Below, one piece after another: positions 45,196-53,535 of a stretch of 64,000 bases of DNA (position 1 is its first letter; every line of letters starts with the position of its first letter). A program made the position numbers and the translations under genes. Below the pieces are notes generated by a model, which saw nothing but the letters and a program-made list of their open reading frames with translations, did not search any database and was not told where the DNA came from. The stretch is taken from positions 62,001 through 126,000 of the forward strand of contig NZ_FXAZ01000008.1 in NCBI RefSeq assembly GCF_900177815.1, given 5' to 3'. Origin of the DNA: Paenibacillus aquistagni. GTDB lineage: Bacteria > Bacillota > Bacilli > Paenibacillales > Paenibacillaceae.

Positions 45196-46032
45196 ATGAG
45201 AGAACACTTCAGAACGCATATTATCGTTACAGAAGAGGATCGCAAGCTTCCTCTTTATATCGAAAGCGTCGGATATTTGACTCATCAGTCCGCGATACAT
45301 AGAAACAGCGGCTATCCAGAATATCACTGGCTGCAAACTGTGGAAGGCTGCGGACGATTCGAATATGCAGGCCGTTCTGTTGAGCTTATGCCCTCCCAAG
45401 GCATTCTGCTCCCTCCCTATTCACCGCATGACTATCAACCGATAACCCCAAGATGGTCCACCATTTTTGTCACCTTTGGCGGTTCACTCGCGAAGCATAT
45501 TTTGAATGCCTTAGAGCTCTATCATCCAAGCCTCTATCGGATTGAGCAGCCTGCTGCCCTGCTGTCTTCACTTGACCATATGATCGCCACAGCGAAGAAC
45601 GTAACCAACTATTCGGGCGCTGACCGCTCACCTGATCTTTATCAGTTTTTAATATTATTAAAAAAGCATGGGGCCGCCGCTTCCAGCGTATCAGCAATCG
45701 TCAATCTGCACCGTATTACAGCGCTATTGGCATGGCTTGATCAGCATTACAGCGATCCCTCCTTATCCCTTGCAGATATGTCATCAAGGCTTCATCTCAC
45801 TCCTCAAAGGCTAACAACCTTGTTTCGCAACGCGGTTGGAAGCAGCCCTTACGCCTATCTCATACAGATCCGCATGCAGAAGGCTAAAGATCTCCTCACG
45901 CTGCAGCTTGAGATGACGAACAAAGAAATCGCTGCGGCAGTAGGATTCAAGGATCAAAGCCATTTCATCGCAACCTTTCATAAGCAGACTGGAATGACGC
46001 CCAATCAATTTCGAAAATTGTATGAGTCATGA
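45196..46032 (+). CDS. AraC-family transcriptional regulator
   Basis: 278 residues. N-terminal cupin-like sensing domain (EYHWLQTVEGCGRFEY and GILLPPYSPHDYQPI, about 40-80) and C-terminal double helix-turn-helix (SLADMSSRLHLTPQRLTTLF; NKEIAAAVGFKDQSHFIATF; TPNQFRKLY). AGGGGGAGC before the ATG. Faces the GH2 gene across 225 bases, so it probably activates that enzyme in the presence of its sugar. Confidence 0.87.
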   Translation: MREHFRTHIIVTEEDRKLPLYIESVGYLTHQSAIHRNSGYPEYHWLQTVEGCGRFEYAGRSVELMPSQGILLPPYSPHDYQPITPRWSTIFVTFGGSLAKHILNALELYHPSLYRIEQPAALLSSLDHMIATAKNVTNYSGADRSPDLYQFLILLKKHGAAASSVSAIVNLHRITALLAWLDQHYSDPSLSLADMSSRLHLTPQRLTTLFRNAVGSSPYAYLIQIRMQKAKDLLTLQLEMTNKEIAAAVGFKDQSHFIATFHKQTGMTPNQFRKLYES

Positions 46033-46083
46033 TCATGATTTCATCGTAATGTTGTTCAGGTAAAGCGTGTTGAAATCACAAAG

Positions 46084-46134
46084 AAAAAGCGTGCCGAATA
46101 CGAGCAGCTTCCTGCTCCGTCATTCACACGCTTT
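46084..46134 (-). terminator. Rho-independent terminator of the thi operon
   Basis: Outer stem AAAGCGTG (46086-46093) / CACGCTTT (46127-46134) and inner GAGCAG-cttc-CTGCTC. On the minus strand TTTTTCTTTG follows. Lies 80 bases past the thiE stop, between the convergent AraC and thi units. Confidence 0.7.
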
Positions 46135-46215
46135 CTATGAAGCAGCAATCATAAAGACTGCTGCTCCAGGTCATATTCAAATTGCAGCAAAGAGCTTCGA
46201 TGAATGATTTCAAGC

Positions 46216-46881
46216 TCATCTATTCGCCCTTGCCCCCGCTTGCTCTTTCAATAGAGCTGCCGCTTCACTTACAGGTGCAGCCTGCGTTATCGCAGATACA
46301 ACAGCAACACCGTCTGCTCCCGCTTCAATAACGGGACCGGCATTGTACGGAGTAATCCCGCCTATGCCTACAAGCGGAATCGTGATGCCTTGCATCCTCA
46401 GCTTGCGAATAAGCTCTAGCCCTTGGACAGGACGGGCATCAAGCTTCGTGCTCGTCGGATAGATCGGACCAAGCCCAAGATAATCCGCTCCATCTTGTAT
46501 AGCTCGTTCGACTTCCTCAACGGTGTGCGCAGATACACCTAAGATAAGATGTCCTATTCTCTTCCGCACATCTGCAGCAAGCTCATCCTCCTGCCCGACA
46601 TGAACGCCATCCGCTTCAAGCAAGAGAGCAAGCTCTACATCATCATTGACAATAAAAGGAATGCCATGCGACCGGCAGATGGCTCTAAGCGCTTTGCCAA
46701 GCGCTAGCCTGTCAGCTCCCTGGCAGGCGCCTTCGCCTTTCTCTCGATATTGGAACATCGTGATGCCGCCTCGAATGGCTTCCTCCAGCACATAAACGGG
46801 ATCTGCGGCGCAGTTCGCACTCCCCATAACGAGGTAAGCCTGCAGCTGTCGTCGCAAATCTTCTTGAGCAATGCGTGTCAT
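46216..46881 (-). CDS. thiE: Thiamine-phosphate synthase
   Basis: 221 residues. Joins HMP pyrophosphate and thiazole phosphate into thiamine phosphate. TIM-barrel segments: FQYREKGEG (about 44-52), FIVNDDVELALLLEADGVHV (about 81-100), LGVSAHT, GADYLGLGPIYPTSTK (about 134-149) and VGIGGITPYNAGPVIEAGAD (about 177-196). The start ATG 46881 overlaps the thiD stop by ATGA, so the two are translationally coupled. The frame reaches further to 46935 inside thiD, not used. Last gene of the operon. Confidence 0.94.
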   Translation of the reverse strand: MTRIAQEDLRRQLQAYLVMGSANCAADPVYVLEEAIRGGITMFQYREKGEGACQGADRLALGKALRAICRSHGIPFIVNDDVELALLLEADGVHVGQEDELAADVRKRIGHLILGVSAHTVEEVERAIQDGADYLGLGPIYPTSTKLDARPVQGLELIRKLRMQGITIPLVGIGGITPYNAGPVIEAGADGVAVVSAITQAAPVSEAAALLKEQAGARANR

Positions 46882-47720
46882 ACTGTCCGAACCCCTCCTT
46901 GCTCCTGATGCCTTAGCCTGCGCTGATAGGCCCAATGGTTTGTCGGGCCATGTCCGTGCCCAATCTCCAGCTGCTCTTCGATAGCAGCCTGGATATACTG
47001 CTTCGCTGTCTGCACCGCCTCCAGCAAGCGGCTGCCCTTAGCCAGCTCAGCCGCAATCGCAGAAGAATACGTGCATCCCGTGCCATGCGTGTTCTTCGTC
47101 TTGATGCGCGTGCCAATAAAGGTATCGAAGCTTATGCCATCATATAAGAGGTCTACAGCCTCCACAGGGTCAGCTTCGTGGCCCCCTTTGATGATGACCG
47201 CTTTAGCGCCATACGCCGCTAATTTGCGCGCTGCTTCTTGTTTATCCTCGAAGGACCGAATCGTAAGTCCCGTCAACACTTCTGCTTCGAGAATGTTCGG
47301 GGTAATAACGGCGGCTAGCGGAAGCAGCTCCGTGAGCAGCGCCTGCACCGCCTCCTGCTGCAATAGCGAGGCTCCTCCTTTTGCAATCATCACCGGGTCA
47401 ATGACCACGTTTGGCCATCGATAATACCGAATCTGAGCAGCCACCGCTTCAATGATCTCTGCATTGAACAGCATTCCTGTCTTGACCGCATCAGTTCCTA
47501 TATCTTCGCCAATTGATCGGAGCTGCTCCGCCACTGCCTCTGTCGACATTGGATACACCGCTTGCACACCGAGCGTATTCTGTGCGGTTATGGCCGTGAG
47601 AGCCGACATTCCAAATACACCAAGCTCCTGAAAAGTCTTCAGGTCAGCTTGTATGCCTGCTCCTCCTCCGCTGTCCGATCCAGCGATTGTTAAAGCTTTA
47701 TATACTCGATTCGTCGTCAT
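46878..47720 (-). CDS. thiD: Hydroxymethylpyrimidine (phosphate) kinase
   Basis: 280 residues. Phosphorylates HMP and HMP-P. Ribokinase fold with AGSDSGGGAGIQADLKTF (about 14-31), MSALTAITAQNTLGV (43-57), KGGHEADPVE and the anion-hole motif KNTHGTGCTYSSAIAAE (about 228-244). The frame opens at 47801; ATG 47720 (MTTNRVYKAL) has AAGGAAGTGAG upstream. Second gene of the thi operon, 118 bases after thiM. Confidence 0.92.
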   Translation of the reverse strand: MTTNRVYKALTIAGSDSGGGAGIQADLKTFQELGVFGMSALTAITAQNTLGVQAVYPMSTEAVAEQLRSIGEDIGTDAVKTGMLFNAEIIEAVAAQIRYYRWPNVVIDPVMIAKGGASLLQQEAVQALLTELLPLAAVITPNILEAEVLTGLTIRSFEDKQEAARKLAAYGAKAVIIKGGHEADPVEAVDLLYDGISFDTFIGTRIKTKNTHGTGCTYSSAIAAELAKGSRLLEAVQTAKQYIQAAIEEQLEIGHGHGPTNHWAYQRRLRHQEQGGVRTV

Positions 47721-47838
47721 CGTAAAGCTCACTTCCTTGAAGATAAATAGCGATGCTAATCGATCAGGCCCATGCTTTGTCGAAACCCTGCCGTGTGCCA
47801 AAACTTGAAATTACCTTTTGCAAGTATGTGGCAATGTT

Positions 47839-48648
47839 CTAAGAGAGCTGCTTCACACGCCCTTGATTCTCAACATCCCTTGCCGTAATCTGATACAGCT
47901 GATTCAGCAGCTCGATCTGAAATGCGCCTGGGCCATGCGATGCCGCGATTCGGGCCGCCTTCTCTGCTGCGACGCCATACGTGCATACAGCCGCAGCACT
48001 CGCCTTGACAGGCTCGCTCCCTACAGCTGCAAAGGCCCCAACAATCGACGAAAGCAGGCAGCCTGCGCCCGTGACACGCGTCAGCATCTCATGACCATTT
48101 TGAACCACATATGTCGATGTTCCATCACTAATAATGTCTTCCTTGCCTGTAGCCACAACGGTCGCTCCCCATGCTGTAGCCGCTTGAGTTGCAAGTGCAG
48201 CAGAATCCCCTGTTACCGTTCCCGCATCTACACCCTTGATTTCCCACGTCTCGCCCATGACATTTGCGATCTCGGCGGGGTTGCCTCTTACAATGGAAAT
48301 ATCTAGTTCCTTAAGCAGCATTTGGGCCGTTTCCGTACGATAAGCTGTCGCCCCTGCTCCAACAGGATCAAGAATGATCGGAACGCCATGTTCATTGGCA
48401 GCCCGACCTGCAATCAGCATGGAACGCACTTCGGCATCAGTCAGTGTGCCAATATTGAGCACTAACGCGCCTGCCATTTTCGCCATATCATAAACCTCTT
48501 CTGGAGCATATGCCATCACGGGAGACACACCTAGCGCCAGCAATCCATTCGCCGTAAAGTTTGTAACCACGACATTTGTAATATTGTGCACCAAGGGCTT
48601 CATTTCTCTTACTTGCTCCAAGCATTGTCCAATCATTGTGTAATTCAT
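47839..48648 (-). CDS. thiM: Hydroxyethylthiazole kinase
   Basis: 269 residues. Phosphorylates the thiazole alcohol so it can be reused: VHNITNVVVTNFTANGLLAL (about 20-39), LVLNIGTL, ILDPVGAGATAYR (about 92-104), GNPAEIANVMGE (about 118-129), and VTGAGCLLSSIVGAF (about 190-204). AGGAGG before ATG 48648. First gene after the riboswitch. With thiD and thiE it forms a salvage operon; de novo thiC and thiG are not here. Confidence 0.94.
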   Translation of the reverse strand: MNYTMIGQCLEQVREMKPLVHNITNVVVTNFTANGLLALGVSPVMAYAPEEVYDMAKMAGALVLNIGTLTDAEVRSMLIAGRAANEHGVPIILDPVGAGATAYRTETAQMLLKELDISIVRGNPAEIANVMGETWEIKGVDAGTVTGDSAALATQAATAWGATVVATGKEDIISDGTSTYVVQNGHEMLTRVTGAGCLLSSIVGAFAAVGSEPVKASAAAVCTYGVAAEKAARIAASHGPGAFQIELLNQLYQITARDVENQGRVKQLS

Positions 48649-48679
48649 AGTCAGCCTCCTAATAAGGGTTTATGATACT

Positions 48680-48710
48680 AAAAAAGCCAAATCCTTCATT
48701 GGATCTGGCT
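48680..48710 (-). terminator. Riboswitch-controlled terminator ahead of thiM
   Basis: On the minus strand AGCCAGATCC / GGATTTGGCT with a 6-base loop then TTTTTT. It lies between the TPP aptamer and thiM, as expected for transcriptional control. Confidence 0.85.
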
Positions 48711-48747
48711 TATATCACCGCTGTACACTCCGAAGAATGCGCTCCTA

Positions 48748-48834
48748 CTTTCCTACGCTGGTATTAGCCAGATCAGGTCCAAAGGGTCAAGCGGCTTTCT
48801 GCCTCTCTCTCAGCCCAAGCATGGGCCCCCCTAG
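48748..48834 (-). promoter_or_regulatory. TPP riboswitch (thi box)
   Basis: On the minus strand the conserved parts are in order: CTGAGAGAGA, GACCCTTTGGACCTGATCTG, GCTAATACCAGCGTAGGAAAG. Binding of thiamine pyrophosphate should favour the downstream terminator and switch off thiM-thiD-thiE. A weak TATGAA-17-TATAAA promoter stands just upstream (about 48850-48880). Confidence 0.95.
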
Positions 48835-48982
48835 TAGATCAACATCTATTTATATTCTATTCGTATTTGATTTCATACTACCTGCATGATGCTGCTTTGT
48901 AAAGAAATACTCCACTTCATCGTTGCTCAATAGCCTGACAGATGAGTACATCATTCAATACTTCCTTTATCCGAGACTATGA

Positions 48983-49201
48983 TCAATTGGTTCATCTTAT
49001 ATCGATACATATAAGAAGGATGCCCTGAAAGCATACAGACGCTCAAAGGCCACTATGCATGATTATATTTATTCAAAGAAGCTGCTCCTCGCCGCTAACC
49101 TCTATTCTGCCTTCAAAATGCTGCCTGCCGAGAAGGCTCCTCTTCCCCATAGCTTTAACTCCAAGGGAAACTTGCTAGGACTTTTGCGTAAACGAGCTTA
49201 A
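48983..49201 (+). other. Protein-like frame without a start, possible gene remnant
   Basis: A 72-codon stretch between stops reads like protein: YIDTYKKDALKAYRRSKATM, then HDYIYSKKLLLAANLYSAFK and MLPAEKAPLPHSFNSKGNLL, ending at 49201. An inner ATG at 49055 has only AAAGG upstream. I do not recognise it. It may be a C-terminal remnant or a small gene. Confidence 0.25.
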
Positions 49202-49830
49202 TTTTTCCTACATTTTACATCACCTTGTTATTTAACAACCTAATCATTAATCTCATTTATTAATTAATCTTATAGATATCCAATGCCTGATAAATCATCT
49301 CCATGTCCAATCATCATCTTGACCTCCTTAGGGTTTGCTAACGATTATTGAAGCTGCAGCGATCTCTCTATAAGGGTGATATGGGAACTTCCATCTCTTC
49401 TAAGTACACGATTGCATGAAGACATTTCTAGACAATACTTTTGCTATATCAGCTTTTTCCTTCCTTACCCTACGTTCTGTGTCGAATATCGTCTAACGAT
49501 ATCACTCCGTTGCAAAGCCCGACTCACAACTGCTTTTTCAAGTGGACGATACAAGTGCTTTCAAAAAAGAGGGATATGAACATGGCAAGATCCACAGCGC
49601 AATATATAAGGTTAATTTATATATCATACACCTGCATCATCTGTAAACCTGATCATACTCGACCATCTCGCAGGATATGGAAGGAAAAGGTTGGACCCTG
49701 CCAGTGACCTCCCCTGCTCCAAAAATATCCATAAATATGCGGAATAATCCCAGTATACTGGAAATGACCTCCTATCCAATTGATGGTAGCCTATTAGGTG
49801 TAGCAAACAAAAGAAAGGTTGTGGGAATGA
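49202..49830 (+). other. Long upstream region of the ehu-ect cluster
   Basis: About 630 bases without a supported gene. It holds a palindrome at 49486-49502 and a 41-codon frame near 49580 behind GAGGGATATGAAC, too short and unfamiliar to call. A TATACT near 49755 could be a -10 box. Such length suggests elaborate control of the osmolyte genes. Confidence 0.4.
49486..49502. promoter_or_regulatory. 17-bp palindrome upstream of ehuB
   Basis: ATATCGT-CTA-ACGATAT, perfect 7-base arms around 3 bases, about 330 bases before ehuB. Size and symmetry suit a repressor dimer; no regulator gene is adjacent. Confidence 0.35.
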
Positions 49831-50742
49831 GTGAGACGAAGTTGGGTGATCCTTCTGCTGCTGCCAATTCTTATCTTGAGTGCATGCACGCAGCAAAGCT
49901 CTAGCGGAAACAGCAGCAATGCAGGAGATAATTCTAATGTGGAGCAAAGTCGAGAAGAAGACACGCTGGCAAAGCTGAAAGCTCAAGGCTATGTCACCGT
50001 AGGCTTTGCGAATGAGAACCCCTACGCGTACAAAACAGCAGACGGTGAACTTACTGGTGAAGCCGTCGAGATTGCAAGAGTCATTCTTAAGCGGCTTGGA
50101 ATCAACGAGTTAAGAGGAGAGCTAACTGAATTCTCATCTTTGATTGCTGGTCTTCAGGCGAAGCGCTTTGATCTAATTACAGCTGGCATGTTTATTCGTG
50201 AAGACCGCTGCGAAGCCGTCCTCTTCGCTAATCCGGAGTACAGCATTGGAGAAGGCATTGCCGTCAAGAAGGGCAATCCGCTAAAGCTGAACAGCTATGC
50301 TTCGATAGCTGACAATAAGGATGCGAAGATCGCTGTCATGGCTGGTGCGGTAGAGATCGAATATTTAAAAGCATCTGGCGTTACGGATAAACAAATGGTC
50401 ATCGTGCCGGATCAGGATGCAGCAATCAGCGCATTGCAATCCGACCGAGCCGATGCCATTACGATGACAGGCCCGTCGCTTCAATCGCGACTAGCTGCTG
50501 CTGGTGATGATTCCCTTGAGCGTGTGATGGACTTTGAGCAGCCGATCGTGGATGGAAAGAGTGTTCGCGGCTATGGAGCAACCGCCTTCCGTATGGAAGA
50601 TACCTCGCTTCGCGATGCTTTTAACGAAGAGCTGGAGAAGATGAAAGAATCTGGCGAGCTGCTTGAGATTCTACAGCAATTCGGCTTTACGGAGCAGGAG
50701 CTTCCAGGAGATATCACGACAGCCGAACTTTGCGGAAGCTAA
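49831..50742 (+). CDS. ehuB: Ectoine/hydroxyectoine ABC transporter, solute-binding lipoprotein
   Basis: 303 residues. GTG start. Lipoprotein signal with lipobox LSAC (Cys 19). Family-3 (amino-acid-type) binding fold: VTVGFANENPYAYKTADGEL (about 56-75), GEAVEIARVILKRLG, FDLITAGMFIREDRCEAVLF (about 113-132), and FRMEDTSLRDAFNEELEKM. FANENPYAY and FIREDRC are typical of EhuB. Captures ectoine or hydroxyectoine outside for EhuCD. First gene of the cluster; ehuC starts one base after its stop. Confidence 0.85.
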   Translation: MRRSWVILLLLPILILSACTQQSSSGNSSNAGDNSNVEQSREEDTLAKLKAQGYVTVGFANENPYAYKTADGELTGEAVEIARVILKRLGINELRGELTEFSSLIAGLQAKRFDLITAGMFIREDRCEAVLFANPEYSIGEGIAVKKGNPLKLNSYASIADNKDAKIAVMAGAVEIEYLKASGVTDKQMVIVPDQDAAISALQSDRADAITMTGPSLQSRLAAAGDDSLERVMDFEQPIVDGKSVRGYGATAFRMEDTSLRDAFNEELEKMKESGELLEILQQFGFTEQELPGDITTAELCGS

Positions 50743-50743
50743 C

Positions 50744-51394
50744 ATGAGTGTGCCTTGGCTGGATTGGCTGCCGCTCTTAGGGGAAGGAACACTCATCACG
50801 ATCAAGATCGCGCTGCTGTCCATTGCAGTAGCCCTGTGCTTGTCAGCCCTTGCTGGCTTAGGAAGCACATCACCTATCATCATCATACGAATCGCAAGTC
50901 GAACCTACATCGAGCTGTTCCGCGCTTGCTCGCTGCTTGTTCTCTTGTTCTGGGTATATTTTGCCCTCCCCTTTGTCGGTGTGGAGCTGTCTAAGCTGTG
51001 GGCAGGGGTACTCGCGATTGGACTGAATATCGGCGCCTATGGCGCAGAGATTGTTCGAAGTGCTATCTTCGCTGTTCCGAAGGGACAGTATGAAGCATCC
51101 TTGGCACTCAATCTAACGCCGACAGAGAGAACGTGGAAGATCATCATTCCTCAGGCGGTCGCCCGAATGATTCCTCCCATGAGCAATCTGTTGATTGAAC
51201 TGTTGAAATCAACCTCGCTCGTGTACTTCATTACGCTGTCAGACCTCACCTATGAGGCGATGATTATCCGCAATAATTACTACAGCTACACACCTTATAT
51301 TTTTGCCTTGCTGCTTGGGATTTATTTTGTGTTATCCTCCTCAATCTCAATTACGATGCGAATCTTAGAGCGCAAGTTTACGGCATGGAGGTGA
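50744..51394 (+). CDS. ehuC: Ectoine/hydroxyectoine ABC transporter permease
   Basis: 216 residues, His/Glu/Asp-type amino-acid permease fold with several membrane helices. ELFRACSLLVLLFWVYFALP (about 58-77) and the EAA loop VPKGQYEASLALNLTPTERT (about 110-129). Starts at ATG 50744 (MSVPWLDWLP), not at the earlier frame opening inside ehuB; GCGGAAGC is the weak binding site, so translation is probably coupled to ehuB. Partner of EhuD. Confidence 0.86.
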   Translation: MSVPWLDWLPLLGEGTLITIKIALLSIAVALCLSALAGLGSTSPIIIIRIASRTYIELFRACSLLVLLFWVYFALPFVGVELSKLWAGVLAIGLNIGAYGAEIVRSAIFAVPKGQYEASLALNLTPTERTWKIIIPQAVARMIPPMSNLLIELLKSTSLVYFITLSDLTYEAMIIRNNYYSYTPYIFALLLGIYFVLSSSISITMRILERKFTAWR

Positions 51395-51401
51395 TCACAC
51401 A

Positions 51402-52064
51402 ATGTGGAATTGGAGTTACGCAGCTGAGATTCTGCCTACACTGCTGAATGCGCTGCTCGTTACGATTGGAGCTACGCTAGCCGGCTTTGTATTGGCTTCC
51501 ATTCTAGGCATTCTCATTGCGCTTGGCAGACGTTCAAGGTTTGCAGTTCTTCGGCTCGGTCTGCAGGGGATCGTCAACTTTATTCGAAGTACGCCCTTGC
51601 TTGTACAGCTGTTCTTTTTATATTACAGCCTGCCGATGATTCTGCCGATATCGCTATCCGCCTTTACCACAGGTGTAATCGGTCTAGGACTTCATTACGC
51701 CACGTATTTGTCAGAGGTATACCGCTCAGGCATTGATGCTGTTCCTAAAGGACAGTGGGAAGCAGCAACAGCACTCGATTTATCCCCTGTTCGCACATGG
51801 TTTAGCATCATTCTGCCGCAGGCAGTGCCGCCGATTATTCCGATCATGGGCAATTACCTCATTGTCATTTTAAAAGAAACACCGACCTTGTCCGCCATTA
51901 CGTTGGTCGAACTGCTGCTGACCGCAAAAAATACAGCTTCTGTATCGTATCGCGTATTCGAGCCTTACACCATTACGGGAATCCTATTCCTGGTCATCAG
52001 CCTACTCCTGTCCTTTGGCATGGCAAGGCTTGAGAAACGGCTTAACCGACGTCATACCGCCTAA
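51402..52064 (+). CDS. ehuD: Ectoine/hydroxyectoine ABC transporter permease
   Basis: 220 residues. Same permease family as EhuC: NFIRSTPLLVQLFFLYYSLP (about 64-83), and EAA loop VPKGQWEAATALDLSPVRTW (about 114-133). GGAGGTGATCACACA before the ATG. Seven bases after ehuC and followed by ehuA after 15, a tight operon. Confidence 0.87.
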   Translation: MWNWSYAAEILPTLLNALLVTIGATLAGFVLASILGILIALGRRSRFAVLRLGLQGIVNFIRSTPLLVQLFFLYYSLPMILPISLSAFTTGVIGLGLHYATYLSEVYRSGIDAVPKGQWEAATALDLSPVRTWFSIILPQAVPPIIPIMGNYLIVILKETPTLSAITLVELLLTAKNTASVSYRVFEPYTITGILFLVISLLLSFGMARLEKRLNRRHTA

Positions 52065-52079
52065 AGGAGGGATTCGCCA

Positions 52080-52919
52080 ATGAGTGAACCAACAGCAGAA
52101 ACAAAGTCGGTCATGACGCTCCCAAGAGAAGAAGTGGTTTCACCGCTTACCGGGGAGCCAATCGTACAATATCAGGGTGTTACCAAGACCTTTGGTGATC
52201 TTGAAGTCATTAAAGGCATTGATTTAGCTCTATATCCAGGAGAAAAAATGGCCCTCATCGGCCCGAGCGGCTCCGGAAAGACAACGTTGGGGCGTATGCT
52301 CATGACCTTAGAAGAGCCTACGACCGGAACCATTCTTATTGATGGTGAGCCGCTGTGGCAGATGAAGACCTCTTCTGGCAAGCTCGTTCGGGCAAATGAG
52401 AAGCATCTTCGAAGGATGCGCCAGAAGATTGGCATGGTATTTCAGCATTTCAATTTGTTTCCTCATCTTAGCGTGCTCCGCAATGTCACCTTGGCTCCGA
52501 TGTCAGTGCTGGGGCTGTCCAAGGAGGAAGCCTATCAGCGTGCTGTCGAGATGCTCACAAAGGTAGGACTTCAAGATAAGCTTGGTGAGTATCCTTCACG
52601 CTTGTCAGGCGGGCAGAAGCAGCGCGTGGCTATCGCAAGAGCACTCGTCATGCAGCCAAAAGTCATGGTCTTCGACGAGGTTACTTCAGCGCTCGACCCC
52701 GAGCTTGTTGGAGAAGTGCTTGAGGTGATCAAGGAAATCGCCATCGACAGCGATATGGCGATGATGCTGATTACCCATGAGATGGACTTCGCAAGGGATA
52801 TAGCGGATCGCGTTATTTTCGGTGCAGAGGGCCGCATCGTGGAGCAGGGCTCGCCAGAAGCGATTTTTGAACAACCAGAAAGTGAAAGGCTCCAGTCATT
52901 TCTCAAGCGATTTCGCTAG
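52080..52919 (+). CDS. ehuA: Ectoine/hydroxyectoine ABC transporter ATPase
   Basis: 279 residues. Complete ABC ATPase: Walker A GPSGSGKTT (about 61-69), Q-loop MVFQHFNLFPH, signature LSGGQKQRVAIARAL (about 175-189), Walker B VMVFDEVTSALDPELVGEVL, and switch ITHEMDFA. Powers EhuCD. The N-terminus has about 25 extra residues before the ABC domain (QYQGVTKTFGDLEV). AAAGGAGG before the ATG. Confidence 0.89.
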   Translation: MSEPTAETKSVMTLPREEVVSPLTGEPIVQYQGVTKTFGDLEVIKGIDLALYPGEKMALIGPSGSGKTTLGRMLMTLEEPTTGTILIDGEPLWQMKTSSGKLVRANEKHLRRMRQKIGMVFQHFNLFPHLSVLRNVTLAPMSVLGLSKEEAYQRAVEMLTKVGLQDKLGEYPSRLSGGQKQRVAIARALVMQPKVMVFDEVTSALDPELVGEVLEVIKEIAIDSDMAMMLITHEMDFARDIADRVIFGAEGRIVEQGSPEAIFEQPESERLQSFLKRFR

Positions 52920-52977
52920 CTGCATTGGGGGGGCACAAGGGTTGAGTCCGCTGGCTATGCCCTTGAAAGGAGAAATC

Positions 52978-53481
52978 ATGAATTCATGTACTCGTAAATT
53001 AACAATACGCAAACCTACAGCTCAGGATGGAGCTGCGGTATGGAAGCTCGTCAAGCATTCAGGATCACTTGATCTGAATTCACCTTATGCCTATCTCATG
53101 ACATGTGAAATGTTTGCAGGCACAAGCGCTGTAGCCTGTGTGGAAGATACACTGGTAGGCTTTGTAACTGGCTATAGAAAGCCAATGCAATTGGACACTT
53201 TATTTATTTGGCAAATTGGCATTGATCCCGTATACCGTGGTCAAGGAATTGGCAAGCAGCTCTTAAAGAGCGTGCTTCAGCGGGAGGAGAATGCTGATGC
53301 GAGTTATGTGGAAGCGACAATTGGACCAGATAATACCGCTTCCTCTCAGCTCTTCCTTCGCCTCGCAGATGAGCTTGGCACAACCTGCTCGTTAACCAAT
53401 CATTTTGAACCCGATTGGTTCCCTTCCGATACTCCGCACGATGCCGAGTTATTATATCGCATCGGGCCATTGCTGTCATAG
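52978..53481 (+). CDS. ectA: L-2,4-diaminobutyrate acetyltransferase
   Basis: 167 residues, usual EctA length. GNAT fold that acetylates diaminobutyrate, the second step to ectoine. LTIRKPTAQDGAAVWKLVKH near the start, SLDLNSPYAYLMTCEMFAGT (about 32-51) and the CoA loop IDPVYRGQGIGKQLLKSVL (about 81-99), all typical of EctA. The frame is open far upstream into ehuA, but AAAGGAGAAATC precedes ATG 52978. 58 bases after ehuA, 54 before ectB. Confidence 0.93.
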   Translation: MNSCTRKLTIRKPTAQDGAAVWKLVKHSGSLDLNSPYAYLMTCEMFAGTSAVACVEDTLVGFVTGYRKPMQLDTLFIWQIGIDPVYRGQGIGKQLLKSVLQREENADASYVEATIGPDNTASSQLFLRLADELGTTCSLTNHFEPDWFPSDTPHDAELLYRIGPLLS

Positions 53482-53535
53482 AAGATAAGCCGTTCGAAGC
53501 GTTCACCAAAAACGATTAACGAGGAGGCCATTCTA

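Noticed and set aside
49583-49707. About 41-codon frame behind GAGGGATATGAAC ahead of ehuB
   Set aside because: Possible leader peptide, but the residues are not protein-like and nothing supports attenuation.
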